A DNA stretch of 33,126 nt from CALUTH01 sp964452495 (lineage in GTDB: Bacteria; Cyanobacteriota; Vampirovibrionia; Gastranaerophilales; Gastranaerophilaceae): the NCBI GenBank assembly GCA_964452495.1, contig CAYVMC010000024.1:1-33126 (forward strand). Direction: 5' to 3'. The notes under the pieces were generated by a model, which had not been told where the DNA came from, did no database searches, and saw only the letters and a program-made list of their open reading frames with translations. Positions 23,606-31,856 of this stretch are shown piece after piece; the first letter of the stretch is position 1, and each line of letters starts with the position of its first letter. The position numbers were made by a program, and so were the translations under genes.

Positions 23606-23684
23606 CAAACTCTCCCTATTTATTACATTACTAATTTAAAATTATTTTCAATAAATAACTACTAGCCGGTTAGGGAGTTTGATG
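23603..23684. repeat. Imperfect inverted repeat spanning two ribosome-site/start regions
   Basis: CATCAAACTCTCCCTA (23603-23618) is the reverse complement of TAGGGAGTTTGATG (23671-23684) except for a 2-nt insertion. The arms each contain GGGAG(A) and an ATG on opposite strands, separated by 52 nt of AT-rich sequence. Confidence 0.6.
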
Positions 23685-23780
23685 TCATCTAAACAGTTGA
23701 TTTTATTGTTGTTAGGGTGGGTAATGAGTGAATTATACTTATGTCTATTGAATTTTATCAGACAGGTTTTCTTCGTTTAG
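23682..23780 (+). CDS. Possible small hydrophobic protein (32 residues)
   Basis: GGGAG 4 nt before an ATG at 23682 opens a 32-codon frame starting MSSKQLILLLLGWVM and rich in Leu/Ile/Val/Phe, with one membrane helix predicted and a TAG at 23778-23780. Its last 36 nt overlap the end of the convergent TPR gene. The ribosome site is good but the frame is short, so coding status is uncertain. Confidence 0.3.
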   Translation: MSSKQLILLLLGWVMSELYLCLLNFIRQVFFV

Positions 23781-24206
23781 GTTATCTGGCTCCTTGACTT
23801 CTACTCCCATATCTTTTAATGCTGCCTTCGCTTTTGGTGCAAATGCAGTATTTGGGAAATTTTCAAGGATAGTTTGGTAGCACTCTATTGCATCTTTGTC
23901 CATATCACGCATCCTTAGAATATTGCCTGTTTTGTAATAAAGCGGTGCAAGCTCGGGGGCGCTTCCCTGAATCATTTGTGTGTCAAGTTTGATTTTTATA
24001 GTTATAAGACTTTCATTATCCTGTGGTGAAAGTAATGCTCGTCCATAGATTTTTGTTGTCAAACGATTAATTTCGGTTTCTGTTTCATTAAGAAATTCCT
24101 GTGATATTTTAGATTTTGTTTTGCTTTTACGGGCTGCCTGAGCATCAACTGCAAAAACAGAAGTAAAAACGACTCCAACTAATAACAATATAATAAACTT
24201 CTTCAT
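23745..24206 (-). CDS. Exported TPR-like protein
   Basis: 153 residues from the ATG at 24206, with GGGTGAG just upstream; an in-frame TTG at 24218 would only add four residues. A signal peptide (MKKFIILLLVGVVFTSVFA, cleavage near AQA) leads to a periplasmic protein. One clear tetratricopeptide repeat is visible, LYYKTGNILRMRDMDKDAIE followed by CYQTILENFPNTAFAPKAKA, a YbgF/CpoB-type outer-membrane-assembly pattern. It is divergent from nagZ, with which it shares an ~80-nt intergenic region. Confidence 0.75.
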   Translation of the reverse strand: MKKFIILLLVGVVFTSVFAVDAQAARKSKTKSKISQEFLNETETEINRLTTKIYGRALLSPQDNESLITIKIKLDTQMIQGSAPELAPLYYKTGNILRMRDMDKDAIECYQTILENFPNTAFAPKAKAALKDMGVEVKEPDNLNEENLSDKIQ

Positions 24207-24254
24207 ATACTCACCCAAAATCTGATATTGCTATCATAATTATTATAACAAAAT

Positions 24255-24284
24255 TTGATTTTTTACCTCAATTAAATATATGAT
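24255..24284 (+). promoter_or_regulatory. Candidate promoter placing nagZ as leaderless
   Basis: TTGATT (24255-24260) and TATGAT (24279-24284) with an 18-nt spacer. Transcription would begin about 7 nt later, at or next to the ATG at 24291, and no Shine-Dalgarno sequence is seen before this ATG. Confidence 0.35.
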
Positions 24285-24290
24285 TATTTT

Positions 24291-25244
24291 ATGAGAGAGG
24301 AAGATTTTTATCAAATATTTATAACAGGTACCGGAGATTATCTTGATAATCTTTTGTCAAAGGGACTCGGCGGAGTAATATTTTTTTCAAAAGATATTCA
24401 AACAGCAGAAGGTTTTAAAACAATAATAAAGGATATAAAAAATAAAGCTTTATATCCTCCATTTCTTGCAATCGATCAGGAGGGCGGAAGAGTTGAGAGA
24501 ACTGAATTTATCCACCCTAGGCGTTTACCGGCAAAGATTGCTTATGAAAAAGGTGTTTTAAAAACTCAAACACAAGAAATGGCTGATGAGTTGAAAGATT
24601 TTGGGATTAATTTGAATTTTTCTCCTGTTGTGGATGTTAATACAAATCCTGATAATCCGGTAATAGGTGACAGAGCATTTGGAAATAATCCTTCGGATGT
24701 AATAAAAGGTGCCAAAACTGTTGCAGATGTTTACAAAGAAAAAGGAATAATAACCTGTGTAAAACATTTTCCGGGGCATGGTGATACTCATACGGATAGC
24801 CATAAGACTCTTCCGGCTGTTGAATTATCATTGAATGAGATGGAGGAAATACACATTGCACCATTTAAAGAGATGATCAATTATGGTGTTCCAATGGTGA
24901 TGATTGCACATTTAAACTGTAAATGTTTTGGAGACTTTGGGGTTCCGGCTTCTTTAAGTATTGCTGCAATAAACTATTTGCGTAAAAATCTTGGGTTTGA
25001 CGGAGTAATTATAACGGATGATATGAATATGGGCGGAGTAGCAGGACTTACGCTTTTTGATGCGGCACTTAAAGCAATACAGGCAGGTGTTGATATCCTG
25101 TTATACAGGGCAAGTGACAGAGAAACTTATGACGTGATATCAGAGTTGAAGGAGTTTTGTTTTAAAGATAAGAGGTTGTGTTCTTGTATTGAAACCTCTA
25201 TTAAACGGATAAAAAGGCTGAAATCGTTGTATCATCTAGCATAG
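24291..25244 (+). CDS. nagZ: Beta-N-acetylhexosaminidase, GH3 (NagZ-like)
   Basis: 317 residues, the single-domain NagZ length. It contains the GH3 motifs LAIDQEGGRVERT, SPVVDVNTNP, the NagZ signature KHFPGHGDTHTDSH with the catalytic Asp-His pair, and VIITDDMNMGG with the nucleophile Asp. No signal peptide, so it acts in the cytosol on muropeptide-derived GlcNAc-anhydroMurNAc in wall recycling. No ribosome site is visible; a leaderless transcript is possible. A slightly longer N-terminus starting at a non-ATG codon cannot be excluded. Confidence 0.9.
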   Translation: MREEDFYQIFITGTGDYLDNLLSKGLGGVIFFSKDIQTAEGFKTIIKDIKNKALYPPFLAIDQEGGRVERTEFIHPRRLPAKIAYEKGVLKTQTQEMADELKDFGINLNFSPVVDVNTNPDNPVIGDRAFGNNPSDVIKGAKTVADVYKEKGIITCVKHFPGHGDTHTDSHKTLPAVELSLNEMEEIHIAPFKEMINYGVPMVMIAHLNCKCFGDFGVPASLSIAAINYLRKNLGFDGVIITDDMNMGGVAGLTLFDAALKAIQAGVDILLYRASDRETYDVISELKEFCFKDKRLCSCIETSIKRIKRLKSLYHLA

Positions 25245-25323
25245 ATGCCATTTGACATACTCTTGCCAAAAAAAAATGATTGTATTAAAATGTACGAAAG
25301 GTTTGATTTGAGGATTTGTAATA

Positions 25324-25962
25324 ATGAAAAATGCATTGTTGATAGTAACAATTTTATTTGCGGCTATTATGTCGACGGCTTGTATAAATAATTTTGCAGT
25401 CCAGGAATTAAATAATAAGGCTGCGGAATATCTTGCAAAAGGTGATTACGATTCGGCTATAGGTCGTCTTGAGGCAAGCCTTGACATAGATCCTACAATA
25501 TTTGAAACAAATTATAATCTTGGTGTTGCGTATATCAATGCAGAAAAATATGATAAAGCTGTAGAAGTCTTGGCAAAAGCGGCTTCAATGAAACCTGAAC
25601 AATCTGATACCTATTACTCTCTTGCTGTTGCCCAGTACAATGCGGCAGAAGATATCCTTGCCGGCAATAAGGATGATAATGAACATGATGCCGAAGAAAT
25701 TATAACAGAAGCTTCTACAGCAGATGCTACGGCTCCTAAAGAAGTATCGGCAGAAGATAAGCAAAAAGCTGCTGATTTATACTCTAGAGCTATTGTGTCT
25801 CTTGAAAAATATCTTACGTTTACGGATATATCACAGGATTCAAAAGCGTCAGCAGAGTCACAGCTTACATCGTTAAAATTAAAATTCGCGGATCTGGAAA
25901 AACAATTGCCTGAACAAAAGTCTGTATCTGGGGAAAATAATCAAGCCACGGAAGAAGGGTAA
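25324..25962 (+). CDS. TPR-containing lipoprotein
   Basis: 212 residues. A lipoprotein signal with a hydrophobic core ends in STAC (Cys20). Two or three TPRs follow (AAEYLAKGDYDSAIGRLEAS, NYNLGVAYINAEKYDKAVEV, TYYSLAVAQYNAAEDIL). Then comes an acidic Ala/Glu/Asp linker (about 120-145) and a C-terminal helical, Lys/Glu-rich region. It probably scaffolds an envelope complex. The lgt gene, whose enzyme would lipidate it, starts 1 nt after its stop. A TTGACA at 25252-25257 lies upstream, without a well-spaced -10. Confidence 0.85.
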   Translation: MKNALLIVTILFAAIMSTACINNFAVQELNNKAAEYLAKGDYDSAIGRLEASLDIDPTIFETNYNLGVAYINAEKYDKAVEVLAKAASMKPEQSDTYYSLAVAQYNAAEDILAGNKDDNEHDAEEIITEASTADATAPKEVSAEDKQKAADLYSRAIVSLEKYLTFTDISQDSKASAESQLTSLKLKFADLEKQLPEQKSVSGENNQATEEG

Positions 25963-25963
25963 T

Positions 25964-26767
25964 ATGTTTGAAAGTGGGCTTATTTTAAGCTCTCCGGGGA
26001 AAATTATTGCTGAAATTAATGGTTTTGAAATATATACTTACGGTGTAATTATAGCTTTTGCTATTCTTATTGGTGTACTTGTTTCTAATAACTTGTCAAA
26101 TAAATCTGGTATTCTTCCCGCGGATGTTTTTATTGATGCAGCTCCTCTGATGATTATCTCCGGAATAATAGGCGCGCGTGTATGGTATTGTATTCTTAAT
26201 TATAAAGAGTATTTTTTTGCTCCTTTAGATATATTTAATTTAAGAACCGGAGGTATTTCTATACACGGGGCAATTCTTGCCGGTTTTCTGGCATTATTTA
26301 TCTACGCTAAAAATAAAAAAATAAATATAATAAACTTATGTGATTATGCGGCTCCAGGACTTGCAATAGGGCAGGCAGCTGGCAGATGGGGAAATTTTTT
26401 TAATAATGAAGCCTTCGGTTTGCCGTATAATGGATTGCTAAAACTATACATACCTCCTTACGCTCGTCCGTCTCAATTTTCTGAATGTGATTATTTTCAT
26501 CCTGCATTTTTGTATGAAAGTTTAGCGGATATAATTCTTTTTGTCATTCTTTTTGTTCTCCTAAAAAACTGTCGAAATAATAATCAAGGATTAACAACTT
26601 TAGTATATCTTGCGGGGTATTCTATAATTCGTTTTTTTGTTGAATTAATAAGAGTGGATTCCAAAATTTATATTTTTAACTTACCATTTCCTGCGTTCGT
26701 TTCGTTAATAATCTTTACAGCTTGCATTGTTTTTTTAATTATTAACTTAATAAAACGTTACAAATAG
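25964..26767 (+). CDS. lgt: Prolipoprotein diacylglyceryl transferase
   Basis: 267 residues, seven predicted membrane helices. Lgt motifs present are GGISIHGAILAGF, the signature QAAGRWGNFFNNEAFG, HPAFLYESL and RFFVELIRVDS. It transfers diacylglycerol from phosphatidylglycerol to the lipobox cysteine. It is coupled to the preceding TPR lipoprotein gene and would also serve the Tat lipoprotein at 864-2111. Confidence 0.95.
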   Translation: MFESGLILSSPGKIIAEINGFEIYTYGVIIAFAILIGVLVSNNLSNKSGILPADVFIDAAPLMIISGIIGARVWYCILNYKEYFFAPLDIFNLRTGGISIHGAILAGFLALFIYAKNKKINIINLCDYAAPGLAIGQAAGRWGNFFNNEAFGLPYNGLLKLYIPPYARPSQFSECDYFHPAFLYESLADIILFVILFVLLKNCRNNNQGLTTLVYLAGYSIIRFFVELIRVDSKIYIFNLPFPAFVSLIIFTACIVFLIINLIKRYK

Positions 26768-26822
26768 TCAATATTTTTTTCAAGAATGACTTTATATTTA
26801 TATAAGTATAAAAAGGAGGAAT

Positions 26823-28817
26823 ATGGCTATAGATTCATTATATTTTATACCGCCAATGCCGGATTATTTAAAATATTTTAATGTTAGCCAACTGCCGATG
26901 CCATATATGTTTGCAAATTCCGGAATGGGATATGCGCCGTTTCCCTTTGGGTTTACTGGTTCATATACCGGTACGGCTGCATCCCAATCTTCTTCTAGTG
27001 TTAATAATAGCAGTAATAATAGCAGTACACAAACTGCTCGAGTATCAAAAGAAGTACAAAGACAAGAAATCGAAAAACAATTACAGGAATTGTTTGCTTA
27101 TCGTACTCAACTTGCTGATGTAGTGGAAGTTAATACAAATAATGGTACTGAGCTTATACAACGGGAGGCATATTCCGAAAAAACAGGTTATATAGCTGAA
27201 GACGGGAAAAATGACGGGAAAATAAGCTGGGGTAAAAAACTTCTTAACCTTGCCAAAGGTTGTACAAATCTTGTTACGGATATGTTCTTTGATGAAAATG
27301 GACATTTTAGTCTTAAAAAGACAGCAACGACACTGGTTGTCGGTGGAGCTTTAGCGGCAGCTGCTGTTCTGATTCCTGGTGCAGGAGCAGCTCTTGCAGG
27401 TCTTGCGCTGGCTTCAGGTGCTGTTACATTAGGGGCAGGTGCTGTTCAGGCAGGTCTTGCTAAAACTGATGAAGATGCTGAAAAAGCATGGCAAAATATA
27501 GGTTCGGGATTATTACAAACAGGATTATCTTGTTTGGGAATGAAAAAAGTCGGGCTAAATGCTTCTAAAAAGTTAGGTGTTGACGCTCCGAAATGGTATA
27601 GACCTGACCAATCAGCTAAGCTTGCATTTGATGCAACAAAGGCGGATATTAATACTGCAGGCGGTTTCTCTAATTCCGTTAAAAATAATTTTAATCAAAT
27701 GAAACTTTCTTTTGATAAATTTGCTTCTGAAAAAACAGGTTATTCACATTATGAAAATAAATATACCAACAATCTGGATAAACTAAAAGCTGATATTCCC
27801 GGTACGGATGCAACTTATAGAAGATACGCAGATAAAATGGCTGCGGCCTATGAAAAAGTTTATGCTGCCCAAAATGAAGCAGAATATACTCAGGCTGTAA
27901 GAAATCTTGAACGGTATTCAAAGCTTGCAAAAGCATATAGAAGCAATAATACCGGTATGTCTAAAGAAACAGTTCAGGCATTTGATGATATGATAAAGAT
28001 TTCTGAATCGGTTGCACCTAAAAATGCTTATGCTATCAGAACCAGTAAGTTCGGTAGTGGTTATGCCGAAAAAATGGCAGAATTTGATACTAAGATAAAT
28101 GAATTAAAAACTCTTGGCAATGCTGCTACGGAAGAACAAAAGTTTCAGCTTCGTATATTAACAAGAAGCAAGGCAGCATACAGGGCATTGTACAGGGCAA
28201 ATTCTCCTGTAAAACAGAAAGAAGCACTTGCACGTTTTGATCAGATTGCGGACGAAGCTCTTACACAAATGCAAAAAGCAAGAAACAACCCTCATACAAC
28301 GGCGGACGTAATGAAGGCTTATAACGATTTAGTTTTGACGGCACAGCAACAAGTTGCAAACTCCGGTTTGATTGTTGAAACAAGAGCTGCAGATCTTGCA
28401 AAAGCAGCTAAAACGTTGAGTGACCGGATGGCAACAGATGCCGATAAGTCAGAGGCAAGAAAGCTTATTCAAAGATATTTGACAAATACACCTGCCAATG
28501 ATAATGAGTATATTGCGTCAGTTGATAATATTATAAGTACATTGAAAATTGATAAGTCATCTGTTCCAATAACTGAACGTTTTCAAGATTGGAAATCTAA
28601 AACATGGCAAAATGCGAAAAGACCAGTAGTTAAGAGCGGAAAAATGTTTAATGCTCCGGTAACTTATGTAACAACAACAGTTGATAGAATGGTTTATCCA
28701 CAATCCGTATTGACTAATAAAGGTACTAGGGTTGAGAATTCGCAAATAGATGCAGAATTGCAAAAAATTAATGAAAAAATAGAACAGTTGCATTCTCAAT
28801 TAATAGGATTAGTATAA
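26823..28817 (+). CDS. Large hypothetical protein with Ala/Gly-rich hydrophobic segment and helical body
   Basis: 664 residues; AAGGAGGA 6 nt before the ATG. The N-terminus is Pro/Tyr/Phe/Met-rich (residues 1-50), then a Ser/Asn linker (51-70), then a short coiled coil (75-95). A long Ala/Gly hydrophobic segment (168-213: LVVGGALAAAAVLIPGAGAA and beyond) resembles membrane-active hairpins. The remaining ~440 residues are predominantly helical, Lys/Ala/Gln-rich, with repeated YRxxAKAY/RNLERYSKLAK-like helices. No signal peptide and no recognised family. It is followed by a strong terminator. Confidence 0.8.
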   Translation: MAIDSLYFIPPMPDYLKYFNVSQLPMPYMFANSGMGYAPFPFGFTGSYTGTAASQSSSSVNNSSNNSSTQTARVSKEVQRQEIEKQLQELFAYRTQLADVVEVNTNNGTELIQREAYSEKTGYIAEDGKNDGKISWGKKLLNLAKGCTNLVTDMFFDENGHFSLKKTATTLVVGGALAAAAVLIPGAGAALAGLALASGAVTLGAGAVQAGLAKTDEDAEKAWQNIGSGLLQTGLSCLGMKKVGLNASKKLGVDAPKWYRPDQSAKLAFDATKADINTAGGFSNSVKNNFNQMKLSFDKFASEKTGYSHYENKYTNNLDKLKADIPGTDATYRRYADKMAAAYEKVYAAQNEAEYTQAVRNLERYSKLAKAYRSNNTGMSKETVQAFDDMIKISESVAPKNAYAIRTSKFGSGYAEKMAEFDTKINELKTLGNAATEEQKFQLRILTRSKAAYRALYRANSPVKQKEALARFDQIADEALTQMQKARNNPHTTADVMKAYNDLVLTAQQQVANSGLIVETRAADLAKAAKTLSDRMATDADKSEARKLIQRYLTNTPANDNEYIASVDNIISTLKIDKSSVPITERFQDWKSKTWQNAKRPVVKSGKMFNAPVTYVTTTVDRMVYPQSVLTNKGTRVENSQIDAELQKINEKIEQLHSQLIGLV

Positions 28818-28837
28818 TATGATGATGTAAAGATGGT

Positions 28838-28876
28838 AAAAAGAAACAACGGTACATATACCGTTGTTTCTTTTTA
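28838..28876. terminator. Bidirectional terminator between the 664-residue protein and the glycosyltransferase
   Basis: AAAAGAAACAACGGTA (28839-28854) pairs with its exact complement TACCGTTGTTTCTTTT (28859-28874) around CATA. The 16-bp stem has flanking A and T tracts on both sides and overlaps the stop codon of the minus-strand gene. Confidence 0.9.
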
Positions 28877-31687
28877 TGCTGTTGTATTAAGACGCGGTTT
28901 TGTACTGGGGTGTTTTCTTTGCGGGAGACCAGTTACAGAATAACTGTTTCTTGCTTCTGAACCCATATAATATGCGAGTCCTCCTATTATAAGAGCGGAT
29001 AAGGCTGACCAGCCTATAATTTTACCGTATTTCCCAATGAAGCTTTGTTTTTTCTGGATTGTAACTATTGTCGAGTCTGGTTTTCTCAGTGTTTGTAGGT
29101 GGTCTCTGAATTTTTTAAGGAAGGAAGTATTATAACAACTGGTATCTGTTGGAGCATGACTTCTGAAAATATCTTTATATAGTTCAGCAGAAGGTTTATT
29201 TAATTTGGTTAGCAATTGGTTATTAGACCAACCTGTTTTTATATTGAGTTCATTTTCTGCCATTTTTATTCTTTGTGCTTTTGTGAGAGCTAATCCTCTT
29301 TCCATACATGTAAAGACTCCGGTTGCGAGAATTAGCGAGCGGTACTTATCAATTAAATCATTCATTACCTTTTTATGTTCGGGGTTGGCATCAATATACT
29401 TATCTAGAGAAATATTTTGATTATTTTTTTTCTCGAATGCAGACATTGAACGGTTAACCATTTCTGTATTGATTTGTTTTCTTAGTTTATCCCGTTCTTC
29501 AATGTATTTTTCACCAATATCAAACTGTTGAAAATCTTCAATTTGTTTTTCTGAAATATAATATCCTGATGGTGTTTTAAAACTTGTTGCTAAGTCCCTT
29601 TCTGATTCAATATCAGGGTCAAAATTTTTATCTGCCATTCCCTGGGCATTTGTAGCCGTAAGTAAGGCCATAAAACGCATTGTTTCAATATCAGTTAATT
29701 CACATGGTGCTTCTCTTGATGGAAGTAGTGCCATATCAGCAATAAAAGCAAGAATTTTATTTGGGGCAAATGCTTCCATAAAGGCGAAATGTCCTTTGTA
29801 TTTATCTGCCATTTTATTTGCTTGTGTAAGAATTTTTTTAGAATACTCAGTATCCGGAGCTTCGCCGCCAAGAATTAAAATACTGTTTTCAGCTTCTTCC
29901 GGATGTGCTTCGCAGAACATATCAAAAGCATCCATAACAATATCCGGAGATTTTTGTGCATCCAGTCTACCCCAGGATACATAAACTTTTAATTTATTAG
30001 CTTTCTCAGGGGTTGTAAGTAAATTTTTATCAATACGACCTATCAGATTTACATTTTTATTAGGTAATCCTGTAATGAGAGTATTATAAATATCTTTATT
30101 TACTTCTTTAAGCGTATCAAATTTATCTGTTAAACGATTTAAGAATTCTAATTTGTTTATATTTTTCTTTTCAAGATAATGATTATAGGCTTCTTCTGTT
30201 ACTATATATCGGTCTCCGTCTTTAGAAAATTTCGTTTCATCAATGTTTTCAAACGGATGAATTTCTTCTGCAAGTGTGGCATATTTTCCGCCCATATTAA
30301 TAAGTTTTTCTTTTATATCATTAACATCGTCTTCAAGGAAACCTTTCATGCCAAGAACACCCTTGAAAATATGAAAATCAGGATCTTCAAAAGGATTCAT
30401 AATACCGGTTGCCAGCTTGTTATCATATAGTCTTTTCCAATCTCCTCTGAGAGTGGATGGAATATTATTATTATTTGCAATATCGTAGGCATATCCTTCC
30501 GATACTGTGTTGAGACCTGTTGCATATGAGTGTTCACGCAGATGGAATGCTATAAGTGTCGGAGTAAAAGAACCGGAAAAATCTCTTAGTTCCGGAATAT
30601 ATGTTGCAAAATATTCATTAAGGGTTCCGTTTTCTTCTGCATATATAAAATCCGGATCTTGCTGCATTAGTTCAATTTCTTCTTTTGTCAGTCCTAGATT
30701 TAGAGCAAGATCCAGTCCTCCGCATTCTCCTGTATAGCCGGCTCTTAAATTGTGTATGACATATGATGGAGCAATATCTTTGGGCAAAAATGCCGGGTTG
30801 CCTTTAACGGCTTCATCTCTCATAAATGAAAGAGTATAAGCTGTTTGAGAATCCGAACAAACAACAGTTCCTGGTTCAAATTTACTACCGTCACTGGTTC
30901 TGACTGCATCACAAAGTTCTTTTTTTAAGTCGACAAAAGCTCTGTTATTTTCTGCATAAGGTTGTGGTTTAAAACGACTGAAAGCCTCAGGATTTGATTT
31001 TTTATCAGAATTATATGAACCGTCATCATAGGGTTCTTTAAATTCTGCGGTTCCTTTTGAATAAATCAAGAAGTGATTTCTGGTTTTTCCATCGTTGCTT
31101 TTGGGTAATTCTTCCAGAGTATAATCAATAATGATGTCGTTATTATTTTTTACAGGAACTGCATTCATTACTTTGAATAAGCGAATTTCCTGTTCGGGCT
31201 GTTTGCCGTATTCAACTTTTTTTGAAGCAACTTCTTTTAAAACAATTATGTTTTTACTTGCAATATTATTATCAAGATTTGTACTAGTTTCAAATGCTGA
31301 ATTTTTTTTGTCTGTATCTAACTTTAAGAAAAAATATTGATTTTTTAAACCTTCATATTTGCAATTATTTCCGAATTGCCATGGCATTACTGAGCCTGTG
31401 TATTTTCCATATAGATTATAGTCTTTGCGGGCATTGTAATAAGGTTGGACTATAACGGCTTCAACATCTGGTAATTTTTCGTAGTAACCCATTACATTGG
31501 CAACTCCACCCTTTTTATTATAGTCAGGAAATTCTGCACCATAAAAAATAACATGATCTTCTCTGCCTTTAAAATTAACAATATTATCATGCTGAGTTGC
31601 TTGTAAATTGTAACTGCGTATTCTATTATTATATTTTGTTTTGTTGATTGGCGCAGTATAGCCACTGCCTACGGTCTGTAGTCTCAT
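28874..31687 (-). CDS. Glycogen/starch-synthase-like GT5 protein with C-terminal membrane anchor
   Basis: 937 residues; GGGAGGTT 3-6 nt before the ATG. After a 37-residue Asn-rich leader containing NFKGR (38-42), the GT5 fold starts HVIFYGAEFPDYNKKGGVANV, where KKGG (58-61) matches the KxGGL nucleotide-sugar loop. The C-terminal Rossmann domain has VSWGRLDAQKSPDIVMDAF (about 570) and LPSREAPCELTDIETMRF (about 650), equivalent to the family's PSRFEPCGL with its catalytic Glu. The family is normally about 480 residues, so a ~250-residue insert lies between the halves. After a helical region there is a single hydrophobic helix (890-907) and a short basic tail. It is likely to elongate an alpha-1,4-glucan at the membrane; that is inferred. 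Confidence 0.85.
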   Translation of the reverse strand: MRLQTVGSGYTAPINKTKYNNRIRSYNLQATQHDNIVNFKGREDHVIFYGAEFPDYNKKGGVANVMGYYEKLPDVEAVIVQPYYNARKDYNLYGKYTGSVMPWQFGNNCKYEGLKNQYFFLKLDTDKKNSAFETSTNLDNNIASKNIIVLKEVASKKVEYGKQPEQEIRLFKVMNAVPVKNNNDIIIDYTLEELPKSNDGKTRNHFLIYSKGTAEFKEPYDDGSYNSDKKSNPEAFSRFKPQPYAENNRAFVDLKKELCDAVRTSDGSKFEPGTVVCSDSQTAYTLSFMRDEAVKGNPAFLPKDIAPSYVIHNLRAGYTGECGGLDLALNLGLTKEEIELMQQDPDFIYAEENGTLNEYFATYIPELRDFSGSFTPTLIAFHLREHSYATGLNTVSEGYAYDIANNNNIPSTLRGDWKRLYDNKLATGIMNPFEDPDFHIFKGVLGMKGFLEDDVNDIKEKLINMGGKYATLAEEIHPFENIDETKFSKDGDRYIVTEEAYNHYLEKKNINKLEFLNRLTDKFDTLKEVNKDIYNTLITGLPNKNVNLIGRIDKNLLTTPEKANKLKVYVSWGRLDAQKSPDIVMDAFDMFCEAHPEEAENSILILGGEAPDTEYSKKILTQANKMADKYKGHFAFMEAFAPNKILAFIADMALLPSREAPCELTDIETMRFMALLTATNAQGMADKNFDPDIESERDLATSFKTPSGYYISEKQIEDFQQFDIGEKYIEERDKLRKQINTEMVNRSMSAFEKKNNQNISLDKYIDANPEHKKVMNDLIDKYRSLILATGVFTCMERGLALTKAQRIKMAENELNIKTGWSNNQLLTKLNKPSAELYKDIFRSHAPTDTSCYNTSFLKKFRDHLQTLRKPDSTIVTIQKKQSFIGKYGKIIGWSALSALIIGGLAYYMGSEARNSYSVTGLPQRKHPSTKPRLNTTA

Positions 31688-31747
31688 TTAAACCTCCCGA
31701 TGTATAAATAAACACCTCTTTAATTATAAAACGGTGAAAAAGTTTTT

Positions 31748-31795
31748 TTGCCATAATATTAAGAAATGTTAAGTGGAATCTTTTAATAATGGCAA
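31748..31795. promoter_or_regulatory. Inverted repeat in the divergent GT5/GNAT intergenic region
   Basis: TTGCCAT (31748-31754) and ATGGCAA (31789-31795) are exact complements. The arms extend imperfectly (13 of 17 positions) to 31764 and 31779. It may be an operator or a hairpin shared by two divergent genes. Confidence 0.3.
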
Positions 31796-31856
31796 TTTTT
31801 AGGGTGATTTGTACTTTATATATATAAGGTTAGTTTTAATTTATAGGTAAAGGTAT

